A DNA stretch of 64,000 nucleotides, from assembly GCA_013396755.1 (NCBI GenBank), contig VWZF01006730.1:1482358-1546357 (forward strand). The letters run 5' to 3'. The notes below the pieces were generated by a model that worked only from the letters and a program-made list of their open reading frames with translations, was not told the DNA's origin and searched no databases. The DNA is from Sclerurus mexicanus (lineage: Eukaryota > Chordata > Aves > Passeriformes > Furnariidae). Below are positions 12,501 through 27,277 of the stretch, one piece after another. Every line of letters begins with the position of its first letter. Within the stretch, counting starts at the first letter, position 1. Made by a program: the position numbers and the translations under genes.

Positions 12501-15500
12501 CAGCATCATGGTAGACCTACTGGGTGAAGGAGGCAAATCCTCCCAACATGCCAGGTGCGAGTCCACACCTGCATCCTCTTTGAAACAGTGCCCACTTCTC
12601 CATGCCATGGAAAAGTGGTACAGAACATGGAATATGCAGAGTGACAGCAGTTGGCAGCTGTTTAAGCCCAGGCAACTATTTCATCATTAGTCTGAGTATA
12701 CAGTCAAGCAAACTGATCACGTTTATTCCTGATTTTGTTTATACTTGCGTATACTAAGGGGTTTTCAGCCAAGAGTAACTTGCTTGTTCAAACCCAACTC
12801 ATTTGCAGCAGAAGTGATCCTCAACTCTGCTGCATCTGTGTGCACCCTTGCGAAAACAGAGGGTGGGTGGCAATAGCATTGGGAGCAATGCCAATCTTGC
12901 TTTGCCAACATGGATGTATACTCTAAAATATCCAGAGCTACTGTACATGGGGAACCATGGTGGAAAGGACAAGCAGATGTGATTTACCTAATTGATGGTC
13001 TAATTAAGATCTGAAGAAGAGGTGGGTGATTTAGTGCTGTTGGAAAACAAGTTATTGAAAGGATTGAAAATTGATATAAAAGGTCTCAGTGGTGTTTAAC
13101 AAACAGAATTCACTCAAAAATGTTTTTAAATGTTCCAGATCTCATTTTCTACAACAACTCTGCCAGACTATGATCACCATGTTCAGTACAGAGCCAAGAA
13201 AGCACAGCTGGGGTGAGTGGGGGTTGCCACTGAGTTTTCTTGCTCTCATCTGTTTGATGTGATGCCTGTCCCTTAGACTGTGGCATTAGTAGACAAAACA
13301 GTGTGCAACATATCTCTCACTTCAGTGGAGCACCCATGCTCACTATAACATATTTTGTTAATCAATTTCTACTCAACTGCATTTTTAAGTGCTTCAAAAC
13401 AAGTCACTCTGGGCTGGATGTGGTTTAAAGAGCAGGGAATTTCTCAGCCCTGAGGTGATCCTCCTTCTATTTGCCCATTTGCCATTTTTCCATTGTTTTT
13501 TCTTTTTTTGTTTGGTGTGGGTTTTTTCCTCTTTCCCACATAAAAATATCAATCTCTCACAGTGTTGTCAAATTCCAGCCATCAGTCATAAGGTGTGCTA
13601 CACTGTGAGGGAAGCCAGGTGTCTCTAAGCAAACCTTGCTGTCAGACTTCTAAACCAGGTATTTGGGCAAGGGAGGCTGGGCAGAGAAAAGACTGCTTGA
13701 CTGTTTGGAAAGTCAGGAGTTTTTTCTATAAAAATGGTCTTGAGACATGTGAGGAGCAAAAGCAACCTATGTAGGTGACAGTGAAGGATCTTGCACAGTC
13801 TGAGTCACTTAGCAATTTGCCCCATGGGAAAGGAAAACCATTTAGTCCAGGGAATCACTAGTGGTGGGATCTCTGGCAGAGCTACCTTTGAACTCAGCTT
13901 TAGTGCCACAGCCGGGCAAAGGGAGTGAATATGAGTGACAGTAAACTTGGTTTCCTGTGCAAGATGATCCTACTGCAAGTCACCTCTCACTTTGTATCTG
14001 GATAGCTCATCAAGTTTCTGTAAAGCAGAGATCCCACACCTGTTCAATACTGCCATAGCTACAACCTGCAAAGATCAGTCAGCCCTTATCACTTAGAAAG
14101 GGGGACTGTTAAAAAATCTAGGTTCCTAAAACTAAAGTCTGCAGATGTTTTGCAAGGCCAGCTTCCCACACAGACAATAAAGGTTTTGATCCTTCTGGGT
14201 AGATTCAATCATGTTTGACATAGATGGAGAGGATTCAAAGGAAATTAACATCTTTAAAAAACATGAGAAGTTAAGGAAAGAGTCTCTATGAGACACTCAC
14301 GTGAAAGCAACCAAAGAATCTACTTCAGAGAGACCCTTCACGATTCTTTAGTTACAGGGAGGAAAAGGGGGAAAAAAATGACAAACAAGAAACAATAGGC
14401 CCCCAAATGTCAATCAAAATAGCACCTTCTCAGACATCAAATTCAATCATAAGACACAGTTTAGTAGTAACTCCGACTCCAGTAGTTCAGATGTTCACAG
14501 AATAATTTGTTCTCTGTGGGAAGCCTTATTTTTTGAACCTGCTTCCTCCACTTGGTTAAGAAAGTTTTAATGACCTTCCCAGTGCACTGCTTGCCTTTAA
14601 AGACTTGGGCATTGTTGCAGAGAAGGCCTTCAAAGGTTGAATCAAAAATATATTTTGCTGATGGTTGAAATTGGTTGTGTTTTAGGTTGATTTTATTTTA
14701 GATTTATGACAAAGTAGTCTGGAGTACTAGATATATTTTCTTTTACGTTTGTACTGGAAAAGGAAATATAGTAAAACTAAGAATAAGCATTACCCAGTCC
14801 TTGCTTTATGAGACCATAGAGATCTAGCCCATAAAATCAATGAGTACAATATTACCGAGTGCTGAACTTTGTTCAGAGTGATCTGAAAGATGCAAAATCA
14901 TAATGAGACCTGCTAGCCTGAGCAAGGACATTAATATCCAGATACCAGTTTTATTCCCTTCTCTTCTGCACCCTGTTTATTTCAGGAAGCCTGTGAAGTT
15001 CCGATCTTCAAAAATATACCTGTGTACTTCTGAGTGGAGAGAAATAGGCAAAAATGTTGATGTGGCTTTATCATGGGTTTTTAAGTAAACCAAGGTGTTT
15101 ACTTGTTCTTATTGCTAATGGTACCCAGTTTAGAACTGATCTCAGTACAATAGAAATGGCCCTTTTCAGCTAATCAGATTTAAACAGGAATCAGGGCTTT
15201 TTTTTAACACATCACTTACGGATATACTTGATATTGATAGTCTCGATATCGGAGAAAAAGGAGCTGGAAAAAGTTACAAAACTTTCAGTTATAGGTAAAG
15301 TCAGAAAGGGACTTGGCACTTATGTCTACTCTTTAGACTTAATCCCCTCATTTGTCCCCTTATTAATCCCCTTTATCTTGGAGGTGCCTGGGGTACTGAG
15401 GTTTCTAAGTGTCTGACACTCTGAGTAGGTGACATGCCAACAGTGCCAAACTAATATTCTGTCTCTGAAGTTTTGACAGAACTCTCCAAGGAGGCAGCAA

Positions 15501-18500
15501 TCGAGCACCTGTGGTACTCATGCTCCAGCTTCAAAAAAAATGGGGTTTGGTCCTCCGGTTTCTGCCACTTAAACCTCCATGAAATATGTTTTTTCACTCA
15601 TCACTCTCAACTAGACTATGAGTCAGATTTAGGATTTTCTATCCAAGCTCTTAATTTGCTTCACCACCAGAACAATTTGTAAACAAGGCTGAAAGCACTA
15701 AGTATGTGCTTCAGATACTCCCTGACTGATTAAGACTCACATCTACTGACATCTGACACATGGCACAGCTGGGCACAGATCTCTGATGGGATCTTCTAGT
15801 CCAGCCATAACACATCAAAAAAAATCTGTAATACTTGTCTGATCAAACCAGAACAGCTTTCCACATGTCTCTTAGATCACCAAAACTAGAACTCATCAGA
15901 TATTAAAGCCCTCAGTGTCCAGTCACCCAAACTTGGAGAGAATTTCAATGGCGCAGGTCATACTGACTGAAGCTGTGACTGTCTGGACAGCAGAGGATTG
16001 AGAAGATATTAAAGGGAACTGCCCTATATAAAAAGGTAACATTTCAAAAACACCTTATTTCTGCTGGAAGCCAAGCACATTTCCTCCACATCTCCGGTGA
16101 GAAATACCCTGGAATTTTTCTCCCTGAAATGCTAACTAGTCTGCTGTAAGAGAAAGCCCAGTTCACTTTGAAGTGGTAAGTATGCTTAAATTTGCTCCAG
16201 GCTTCAGTATCCCTGAGGGTCCTAAGGCCTACAAATTATTTTTATTCATTCAAAATGGAATAGAAATTAAAAAAAATAAAATCAATACAGCTTAAAAAAA
16301 GACACTGGAGGGTTTCGTAACCCACTCACTCTCCCTGTGGCGTTCTGTCTTCAATCTAACAGGATCTCCCCTATCTTTTCTTCTGCAGAAAAATTCTGCT
16401 TTCATTCAGGGTAAAGTAAAATTTGACACATGGCCTGGAAAAGGCAAAAGTATTACTGCCATAACTCTGTCTGTGTCTGTAGGATTGTTGGTGTGTTTGC
16501 ATATTCTGTCAACAATGTATATGGAGAGAAGCTTCAATGAAAGTGCTGTCACAGAACAATGTATTACTGCACCAAAGGGTATGACTGCAGCAAAAATGCC
16601 GTGTTTCGTCAGCCCCAGTAACACCGCAGTGGAGACCACGGCTTACATTTTATCACACAAGAGGAGTGTTTAGCTGGTAGCCTATGAGGATATCAGAGCA
16701 GCTGCATCTTCCTTTCTGCTACTTCATATTTCAGCCTTGCTGAAGCTATTGAAGATGCGTCTGTCACACTACTGTCAGACTCTCAGTTACTCTGCAAGAA
16801 CAGCATGCGTTGACCCATGGGAGCACAGATTTAGTGTTTGGAGGCAATTTTCATTGCAGTTTGTGGAAACAAGAAGCTTGAGGAACAAATGTGTCACCCA
16901 GCCAACTTGCATATCCTTGTTATTCAGCCTGTGATCACCTCTGTGTTGTTCAGCTAAATATTCCTCAAAATACTGGAAATTTTTCTAGGAAATGCTTGTC
17001 ACCACGTATTTGATTTAGGCACCTGTCCTGAAAACCCGTCTTAATCTCCGTACATTTGCCCCACATTTCAAGTGTTTTAGCTCTTATGGTGATGAAGATA
17101 CCATTGGCATGAGAGAACTCAATGGCATTCATAATCCCCTTTATTTAGGGGGAATTATAAAGTTCATTTATAAAATAAAAAGTCATTTATACTACAGTTT
17201 GTCAAATAAAGAAAGTGTTTATGGACCAGGTTTGTATCTGGTGATGTGGGTGGGAATTTTGCTACTGCCTTGAGTTGTTTCCAGTATGGTCCTTATGCTG
17301 CACACCATATGTCTTGCTAACCACCACACAATCCCTCACCCCAAATTGCTAGCTCCTCTCTTTTTTGGAAGGAGAACTAGTAAGACAGACTCATGCAAAG
17401 TACCCTCATTGTTTATAATGAAGATTAAAAGCATAATTATTTTTAGGAGTTCCTCAGAGATAGGAAAATATAGATTTCAGACAGAGATGCCAGATGATCT
17501 TCAGAAAAAAAGAATCCTGCAGGTACTGCACTCTCTTCTGTTTCATGTCTCCACACCCGCCTCTCACTGACTCCTGGCTGCCATTTTAAAGAATAGCATG
17601 GGAATTATTTCAGACATGTAAAAGATGGGGTGTGATTCAGTTTGAGATCTCAGTGGGCTGCAGGGATGAAATTGGCGATTGTGAAAAATCTTCCTACACA
17701 TTTTCCATATATTTCACATGTCATCCCACAAAAGGAATGAAAATAGAAGAGTCCATTTTACTGAAGCTGTGAGAAGAAGAGTATAGAAATCAGAAAGGTG
17801 AGTAAAATGTTCCAGAATGCCTCCATTTTACACAAGCTACTCCAGAAAAACCAGGGAGCAGTTGTCTCTCATGCACAATATCTCTCTAAATCTATGCCAC
17901 TAGACCTTAGAGTATGAGAAAAATCTATGACACTAATCCAATTCTTCATTTTGTATCGTGTGCAATCAGTGTGCTCAAGATGGCGAAACAATTCAGAAAG
18001 AACAAGATCAGTCCCCAAAAAAACTGAAAAAAGGTAAAAGTGGAATCAACAGCCAATGGCAATTAAATAAATGGCATCTGGGCTTGTGTGAACTGGCAGA
18101 TCAATATTACTGGAGTTTCAAACAAGGTTCTGTTGAAGGAGATTTGAAGAGAATGAGGGAGTTGCCTCATGTACTGCAATGAAGAAAGACTTCCATGTGT
18201 AAGAGAAAGTATCAGAATGACAGTGTGGGCATTTATTCTGCAATGCCCTCAGAGACTTATGAAAAACACTTCCTGAAGCACACTGACATCTTAAAGCCTT
18301 TCTGAGTTAGTTTCCAGCATCCTACTGGGACATTTAGGATGGACACTATATATGAAGGCAACCAAGGATCCTGTGGGGGAATCATATTAAATCTCTAGAA
18401 GCAGCATGTGTTTGTCAAGATCCAGCTCTGTGGTTGCGAAGGGTGCTAAATTTTAGAAATTCAGTGCTAACTAAGGAAGGCTACAAGAAGTTTTAATGTC

Positions 18501-21500
18501 TTACATTAACTTTCCCCTGAACTCTCTTCAGCTCTGCCTGACTCTTTATGCAATATGGGACATATTGATATGTGTCAGTTCTGTCTGGAGGGATGTACCA
18601 AAAATATATCAATCTTGGTACATGATGAGACTGAATTGAATATTAAATTGTTATTCTACATAGGCAACACATTGCCTAGATTGACTCACACATACAAAAG
18701 GAAACGTCTGACTTAATTTCTGTGGGTTTTATGTCATTTTTGTGCATTTCTGTCATTTTTGGAAGAATCTGGTCTACTTTCACATCTGAAGCTTGTTTCT
18801 TGTGAAAGAGAAACAGTGACATCCTGTGGTCCAACTATAGGAAAAATATATATTTTATCATTACCTTTTCTTGAATGTTACTTTCCCTTTTTCTACATAA
18901 CTTAACAAGAACAATCTAAATTTTGGCTACAAAGAAAAGAATATTAGATAGACCCAAACAGCCCTTTACATGTGCAATAAGCTTTCTGTATGTGTGGGAC
19001 TACAGGGATCAGGAAATTGAAGACATTTAATAAATATGACATTTTAGTTTCACGATAATCAAAACCAACTATGGCTATGTTTAAATAGATGATGATGATA
19101 ATAATAATAATAAAAACAAATAACGTAGATAAAAATTTTAAAATATATGTGAAAAATGGCTTTTGAAAAACAAAGTTACATGAGGCCCTGAATCTAGCCC
19201 TTTCTTTCATAAACACCTTTAGGACTTACTGTCTTTGGAAATACTTTGATTATTGCTGTTACTAGAATGTACAGAACTTATCCAGAATATGATGCCATAT
19301 CTCCAAGGTAAGCTGAGAACACTAGCAAATGGCATAAGTGAGCAAAGAATGGTCATATTCGTGAATAAAAAAAATTATTCTGTTATATTGATTTATAAGA
19401 TAATTTTTTCACATGAGACCCTTTTACACTACATCATTTCGGTCATTAATACTGATAGAAATAGTATCTTTAGACAGAGCTGTAACAATCTGAGATAATG
19501 TACTGAATCTATCAATAGAAAACTACAAAGGCCTTGCAATAATATCAGAATCATATTTATATAGAAGAAAACTGCAGAATTCCTTCCCTTAGGCATAAAC
19601 TTAGCATCATATACTGGTGACATCCCTAAGAACTTGTCTAAAGGCTCAATTTTCTTTTCAGTTGTATAAATCATAAAGGTTATTTCCGCAGTTGTCTTCT
19701 TATCAGATTCACACTCTGGATTTTTTTCCCAATATATTTTACTCTATTTGCATATTTATCAGTTGTGAGGTTGTCCCTTACTTAAAATTAGTTTGGTTTT
19801 ATTAAGATTCACAAAGACACATAGTCACTGGAACTGTTCCATTATGGCTCTCTAGTTTCTGCTACAGCTCTTGGCGGTGGCAGCAATACAAAGAGCAAAT
19901 GTTCTCCTGCCCCCTGACTTCTCAAATACAAATGGCCGAGTGGATGGGTGACAGTGATGAAGAATGAAGTTGGAATAGAAAGCAAACCTGTTCAGACAGA
20001 AAGGTTGAAATGTGTTTCTTGAGCACAAGTGATTTTCTCCAGGGCTTCAATTCCATGGCTTTTTCCCCTTCAATGCAAACAACCTCCAAAGACAAAAGTG
20101 TGTTTATAGGAAAGAAGACACCTCGATGTGATGTTGATGCTGTACATGATGCAGACATCTCCGATGGAAGATGAAAATACCAAGCCTTAAGCTGTAAAGA
20201 AAACATTGTTGAAAATAAATTTCTTGCCTTTCTTATCATGCAAAAGGTATGCAGTCCTATAGGCACTTTTTAAAAATATAAAGTAAAAAAAAAAGTAAAT
20301 CCCCACACAAAGCACAGAAATTGTTCACTGAAATTGCTAATTTTAGAGACAAAAGAATACACCATCTAACATTTGCATGTATTTCATTATGTTTGACTGG
20401 CATATGGTGATCCATAAGCTTCCTGCTAATATAGAGTCTGCAATTTTTAATTAAATTGATGGTCTTTAAAAAAGTACCCAGTCTCCTGAGTAAGGTATAA
20501 TCTCTTCAATTTTGAATATTGCATGGTCTCACACCAGCACTGCCGTAGTCCTAAAATTGCTTCAGCCTCTAGAAGTTGTTTCAGAATAATTTTTAAATAC
20601 AGGCTTGTAAAATTATAGTAAAGGACAAAGCAAATCTATAACCAGGGATTTCCCCAAAGAAAAATGAAACAAAGAACAGCACAGGCTACAATTCAAATTG
20701 TCAATTAGATTTGACTCAGAGGAGTTTGAAAATTAAGTTTTTAATTTCTATATATTTCTTCCACTAATCTGTTTGTGAACTTTAGACTGTCAGCTGAGAA
20801 ACAAAGAGAGAAGGAAACTAGATTCTTTTGAACCAGAGATTTAATAACTCCTCCAGGTCACAGTGCTCATTATAAAGGGAATGAAGTGCTGGTGCTTGGG
20901 CAACATCTGCATCCTGAAACAAGCCAGGTGCTCTAAATCAGGGCAAAACCAAGGCAGCCCAAGCAGCAAAATCTGAGCATGTCCGCTGTCTCTCCAGCTT
21001 GCCTGAGTCCCTGCTATGATTGTGTCTGCAGCTGGAGCGACCTCCTAACCGAATAAGCACACCTGGAAACACTGATGGGCAGCAGCTGTCTGGCACCCAC
21101 AGGGAAATTCCCAGCAGGCATCAGGTGTTTGCCTGACTTTTCCTAGGGGAGCTGGATGCATGTGCACTGTGCAAGCTTTAAAATGTCATTGTTAGTTTGT
21201 GTGTCAGTGAATAACATTTAGGTCTTGAATTGAAATGACAAGGGAAAGAAACATTCTGCAAGAGGTTCAGTTATTGGCAAAAAATGCTCACTACGTTTCT
21301 ATTGTGAGTTTCCTTTCTGTAAATCTTTCAACCTCTCTCCTAGTGAACAATAAAATTTTACCTTACCCACAGCTGAAAACTGTGCACATATATCACTACA
21401 AGCAAGGCACCATCTCCATTATGTTCGGTTTCCCAGACAGTGTTTTACCAAAGTACAGAATTGATTTTCACACATTTCTTCAAATACTTCTCTAAAATGG

Positions 21501-24099
21501 CAGTTTATATGAACTGTTTATCTGCTCTGTTCTTCCAAGTCTGCATTTCCTCATCAAAACCATATACTACCTGCTTCTTGACTCCCAAAATGAAGAGAAG
21601 TGTTCAAGATAATCACTATAGGGGATGCCTATTTGCACAGAGGTTTGTATAACTATATACTTTTTAATATCAGCAGTGTACATGTAGGACTATTCACTGC
21701 CATGCAGATGTCCTCATGGAGAAAAGCTTTCACACTTGAATGTTTGCAAGTCAAAGGCAGAGCAAATGCCACCAAAGGCTGCTTTTATGAATGGGGATCA
21801 TGTGGTTTTATTTTACTCCAAAGGTTTATGCATCTGGGAGTTATGTTGCATTGCTTGAATGGTGCATTTTTGCTTTGATATGATTTCATTCTCAGCTTGG
21901 TCCAAGAGTCATGTATTAAACACTTTCTTTCACTGGGTGAACAAAGCATTGGTTTTGCTCATACTGTCTGCATCCCAGACTGTAAATGCACAACAGGTAT
22001 CTTCCAGCTTCTATAAAATCACCTTTTGGGTAAATCATGCATTAAGAAAGAATGTTCCCCATTTATGAGTAGTCCCAGGTGTGTCCTCTTTTTACCTCCA
22101 TGATTAACTTTAGGATGTAGGAAGTCTAAAAGCAACCAGAAATCCTACACTGGGTACATGTGTCATATTCCTGATTCCCCCAGTAGTTTATAGACTGTAC
22201 AGATGACAGTGCAAATGCAGTGTGTACTGGATCCATCTGACTATGTGTGCACAGCTGCATAGCACATGCACAGTACATCAGACATGTTGAGGTTGGGATG
22301 CATTTCCAGTCCATGTGTAGGCCATCTGGGTGGTTCATGCACACATACTTCTGGCCAGGAAACCCTTGTCACAAATACAGCAGTCCTAATCTAATCCAGG
22401 AGCAGATCTGGAAACAAGTGCCAATCGCTGCAACTCTTCCGCTTCCTCCTTAGGCAAGTCTTCAGCATTGCAGATGAGAGATGAACTCCTACCCATACAT
22501 AGCACGCTGAACTGTTATGTTTATGTGTCTTGTAATGTTGCTATTTGAAAGGTTTCCCAACTTTTCCAATTTTAATTTATTATGACTTCAAAATTTATTA
22601 CCTCTGCATCATATTTAAAGGTGCTTTTATGAAAGGAAATACTTAATGCATTTATGTGCTAGAGATTATTCTCAGGCATTCTCAAAAGGGTTTTCCAAGC
22701 CCATGTTCCTAACCATTTGAGAGAGAGCAGCAGCCAGAAATCTAATGCTTTTATGAAGGTAGGCATGGTTGCTACTCTTGTATGCAGAGACCAGGATCAG
22801 TCGCAGAGAATCAGTTAAATGCGACACCTCCAGCAGAGCTTAGTTGTGTACTGACAAAGCCACTCTGAAACCCTTTGCCAGACTGAAAGCCTCCTGTAAA
22901 CTATTTGGCTTGTCTCTGACCATTTCACCAGATTACTTGATATAAACACTGAGTGTTTGTTGCTTGCTGTCACACAGTCCTCTCCAATTAGTCATCCACC
23001 AATTAGTGGTAAAAGTAAACTAATGCTTTGCTGGTCTTTTCTGCCTCTCTGGATTTTTGCTCACTGATGAGAAGAACCTGCTTGTCATGGATGGATGAGT
23101 TTTTCTCAGAATTTCTGCTTTTTTCTCAGGGTATTGTCTACAAAACTGGATTGTGGTTTTAATGAAACCTTGGGTCTGTGTTTCCATACTATAAAAGAGG
23201 TTCAGATTTGATTTAACCTTTGACTACATTTACTGTGAATTTTGGATGAGACATTTTTTTCTTAAATGGTATTTAACACTTCTAGAGTCTTTCAGCCTTA
23301 GAGTCATGTAAGAAAATATATTTCCTAGAGTTACAGTTATTAATCAGCCTTTCCAGGAAATAAGAACCAGTGAAGAGTGTGGCACTGCACCTAGATTTAT
23401 GTCAGCTGGACATGTTACAAATTTAATTTAAAAAAACTGTATATGCACACACACATATAAATATGCAATGCATTTCAAGAAAAATCATGTGATTTGTTGT
23501 AGGTAAATAAGAGCTCAAACATATTATATCACAGTAACATCGTTATAACTCATCCTTCAAATTTAAAAGCATTGAAAATCTAGAGCTACCAAGGCAATCT
23601 TGACTGTGATTCACATCTCCTTAGGTCACCTGGCAGTATTGCTGTAGACCATGTGATCACTGTCATTAAGTTAAAGGTCTGTACTACAGAGATGTGGATC
23701 TTCTTTCAGAGGTGGTGTCTCCCAGCATGTGTAGCAATGATAGCAGGTCAAGGGATAAAAACTAAGATGTGTTGTTTTCCTCTCTTGGCGGTGAAGATTT
23801 GAAAGCTTTGGAAATGCTGTTTCAGAGTTAAGGGTAGTCTCAGTAACTCCACATTTTTAGATATTCATCATTGTTAGAACATATTGATCAACAACGTGCA
23901 CGTTTTCTGGAGAAAGTGGATCTGGTATAGCAGGAGGTAAGATACTTTATTGACTATAATAGTGTTGTTGGTGAATACATAAAGACTAAGTGCTGAAAGA
24001 AGATCAGAATTATTTTCTGTAAATTAGCTACTATATTTTAATCTGATTTTTGTCTGACCAGCAAAAGTCATTATCAGATAATACCTAGTTTCATAAGGA
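9523..24099. other. Intergenic, about 14.6 kb without gene or known transposon
   Basis: Composed of ordinary A+T-rich sequence. Notable parts are a G+C-richer block at 10160-10460 with overlapping open frames and few CpGs, a second moderately G+C-rich part at 12290-12620, and a triplet array at 19088-19113. None gave a protein or repeat family that I recognise. No convincing splice-flanked exon was found. Confidence 0.5.
19088..19113 (+). repeat. GAT/AAT triplet microsatellite
   Basis: Three GAT units followed by about five AAT units. It is short and slightly impure. Confidence 0.9.
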
Positions 24100-24877
24100 A
24101 GTCCTCATGAAGTTCAGCAAGGGCAGGTGCAAAGTGTTGCACCTGGGAAGGAAAACTCTACGCACCACTATATTTGGTGGAGCCAACCCACCAGAAAAAA
24201 GCATTGCAAAAGGGACCTGGGAGCCCTGGTGGACACCGGGTTGAACATGAGGCAATAATGTGCCCTCATGGAAAAGAAGACAAATGGCAGCCCGGGCTGC
24301 ATGAGGCAAACCATTACCAGCAGGTCAGGGGAGGTGGTCCTACCCCTCTACTCAGCACTGGTGAGGACACACCTGGCACACTCAGCCCAGTTCTGGGCTC
24401 CCAACTGTAAGAGAGACATGGACATACTGTATAGAGTGCAACAGAGGCATGAAGATGATTAAATACCTGGAGCATCTCTCCTATGAGGAAAGGCTGAGAG
24501 AGCTGGGACTGTTTACCCAAAAGAGAAAGCTCAAGGAGGACCTCATTGATGTCTATAAATAACTCAAGGGAGGGTGCAAAGAGGATGGAGTCAGGTTCAA
24601 CAGTGCACAGTGACAGGACCAAAGGCAAGAGGCACAAAGTGGAGCACAGGAGATTCCCTCATTCAGCAGGAAACATTTTTTACTGTCAAGGTGACCATGC
24701 ACTGACACAACTTCCCTGGGGAGACTGTGAAGTCTCCATCTTTGGAGATATTCAAAAGCCTTCTACATATAGTTCTGGGCAATTGGCTCTGGATGGTCCT
24801 GCTTGAGCATGGTGAACTGAGCCAGAAGACCTCCAGAGGTCCTGCCAACTTCAAGTAATCTGTGGTTCTGTGATATT
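24100..24877 (+). mobile_element. CR1 LINE 3' part
   Basis: Plus orientation, about 780 bp. It begins at an ORF2 segment reading MKFSKGRCKVLHLGR and passes through decayed text that includes IKYLEHLSYEERLRELGLF near 24458, the usual CR1 C-terminal motif. It ends at GGTCCTGCCAACTTC..CTGTGGTTCTGTGATATTG, the CR1 3' end. Stops and frameshifts are frequent, and it is 5'-truncated. Confidence 0.95.
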
Positions 24878-26994
24878 GAAAAGAGATGGATTTTTCAGCA
24901 GAAAAACATTGCCATTTTTAGTGTCCCACTGTTCATTTTAGTCATCAAGTGGGGCTGTTTGTAAAAGCTGTAACTTCAGGAAGGGACAAATCAATAGAAA
25001 ACAATTTAAAGAAAGCTCAGGTCTCCCCATCACTGTGGCTCAAGACCTAGCAGTTAGTCAGGCACATATAAGAACCACTACAGTGTTTTCTTCATTGTTG
25101 TTTCTAGCCCTCATGCTGCTGGCATGTCTACTCACTCAGAGAAAAGAGCAGCGCTTATGCACTGTGAGCATGATGAGAGTAACCCGAGGGAATGGGACCC
25201 CAGCATAAAGAACATGCTGTTTTACTTAGACACTTTTTCAGGAAAATGAAAAGACTTAAAACAACATGTATGCCATCGAAGCAGTTTCCTTTGGATTAAA
25301 AACAGAACATTAAACACGTATTTAATCAGTCTTACTATCCCTGGAGGTGTTAATATTTGGCACTCTCCCCCTTTCAATTAAGAGCTGGTTCTGTAGTTCT
25401 TAAATAAAACTATTCAGGAAATTTCCATGAATACTTTCTCATATAAAATGTATTTTCTGCAAAACTGAACTTTACTGTGAGGAAATATTAATAATATTCC
25501 TTGAAGTTTCTGAATCTTCACTGGGCAACACTGACTCCAAGGAAAATATTTTGACTAGTTATACCACTTCAGACCAAATCAGTTAGACTTTACCTCATGG
25601 TCACAAAAGTCAGAGGAATGCCTCATGGGAGTTTAGTTCAGGTAATACATGCCCCAGCTCTTCTTTTTTGCGAAAGCTTTCTTGTCTGAATTACACCATA
25701 GACATTCCTGAAGCTGAAACATCAGACAAGGTCCCATTGAACTGGGGACCCCAAATCACAGAGGAAAAATGGGGATCCTGCATTTGAACTATGGTTCCCA
25801 TGAAGAATAAAAGTCCGAGTTCTGAGCTAAAAGGTTCATGTCAATAAATCAAAATTAGACATTTTTATTTGGAAATGTTAAGGCATTTGACTTCAGTCAA
25901 AGGAGTTGAAAGGATCTGCTGAAATGCACTGTAACTACTTCTGTAAAAATATTTATATTAATTGTTTTTTTTCCTTTTAAAAGTAAAGACAAGTAACCTC
26001 TTGGCATTGTTGTTCCATCTTTCTATGTGAAGCAAGGGTAACAGAAACCTGGCCTGACCCAGAAAGTCATATCCCAGGTTGATAAAGTTTAAGGTCAGGA
26101 TGGACCAACATCTCTTTCAGTTTGTTCTCCTGCCTATCCCAGTATGCACTGTTTTATCCAGGGTTCATATAGTGAGCGAGCTCAGTAATATGTGTGATTA
26201 AAGTAAAACTTGTGTTGTAAAACACAAGTTAAACACAAGTCTTTCAGAAAAGCATTCAGACTTGTTTAGGCAAGATAACCAGGTTTTTGGTATTGTGTTG
26301 CAGCAGTTTCTTGCCATTGCTGCTCAGGGCCTGTTCCATGTTTTCTTCTGAATTCACCTGGCCAGAGCTTCCATCCATAACTCTTGCTGTGGCCATACCT
26401 ATTTGATTAAAGATTACTTCAACATCCATCTTTTCACTCGAATAAACACACTGATCTTCAAGTTTGTGAAGGGAAAGTAACTTCTCTAGCCCTCAGATAA
26501 TTTTGTTTACTCTTTTTCCTTTTTTTTTTTTTCCAATTGCTCAACATCTTGTTTAAAAAGCTGACTGTAGTCTCATGTGCCATGTTCTCATACTAGTCTT
26601 ACAATGCACACACAGGAGAAAAGTAACTCCAGATTTCTACTTATTGCTGACCTGGTTGTATACCTGGGGACTTCATAAGTCATCTGGCCTCAATATCACA
26701 GCAGTAAATTGTCATGAGCTTTAATGAGTTTCCATGTCCTTTGTCTTGTATTCCCTGCCTTATAGCTACAGCTCCTTTCCAATACTTTCCAACTCTACGA
26801 GGACACTCTAACTTTTTATAGAGTACTACAATTCTCCCTTGACGAATTTACCATACAGGAATAAACTTGATATATTCTATGATCCAAAAAGTAATCTGAA
26901 CTTTGACTTTTTCTTTCATAAAATATAAAATTCTCTTGAGAAAAGGATTTTTATGAAGAAGTGCTCATGTGTCCATTCTTTCTTCCCTGTGTTT
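24878..26994. other. Intergenic, no recognised gene
   Basis: A+T-rich sequence with the hairpin at 26207-26230 and a T(14) run at about 26519-26532. No transposon was recognised. Confidence 0.4.
26207..26230. repeat. Perfect hairpin, 10-bp stem, 4-nt loop
   Basis: AACTTGTGTT, GTAA, AACACAAGTT, followed by a further copy of AAACACAAGT (26231-26240), so the right arm is partly tandemly repeated. Both strands could fold. No known motif. Confidence 0.9.
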
Positions 26995-27109
26995 GGGGGG
27001 GGGGGGGCGGGGNTGTGTTGGGGGGGGGGGGGGGGCTGTGGGTTTGTTTGCTTGGTTTGGTTTGTTTGGTTGGGTTTGTTTGTTTGTTTGTTTGTTTGGT
27101 TTTTTTGAC
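26995..27109 (+). repeat. Poly(G) tracts with N, followed by a TTTG array
   Basis: G runs of 13 and 16 (26995-27007 and 27020-27035), separated by CGGGG, an N at 27013 and TGTGTT, followed by a GTTT/GGTTT repeat to about 27109. The plus strand has enough G-runs to form a G-quadruplex. The N and the run lengths should be treated as uncertain base calls. Confidence 0.9.
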
Positions 27110-27179
27110 AGAACAACACAAAAGCAAAACAGAATGCATTCAGATTAAATGGCAGTAGACATTAGTTTTCAAATTCTTC

Positions 27180-27277
27180 AATTTTTTCCCTTTTTTTCTC
27201 CTCTTTTTCCCCCTTTCTTTCTTAGCCAAGTTCTTACACACACACACACCTTTTTTTTTCTTTTTTTTTTTTTTCAG
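27180..27277 (+). repeat. Polypyrimidine tract
   Basis: About 100 bases that are nearly all T and C on the plus strand, interrupted by TTAGCCAAG and a short CA repeat (27236-27248) and ending in T-runs of 9 and 14. Low complexity. It lies 75 bases after the G/TTTG array. Confidence 0.85.
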
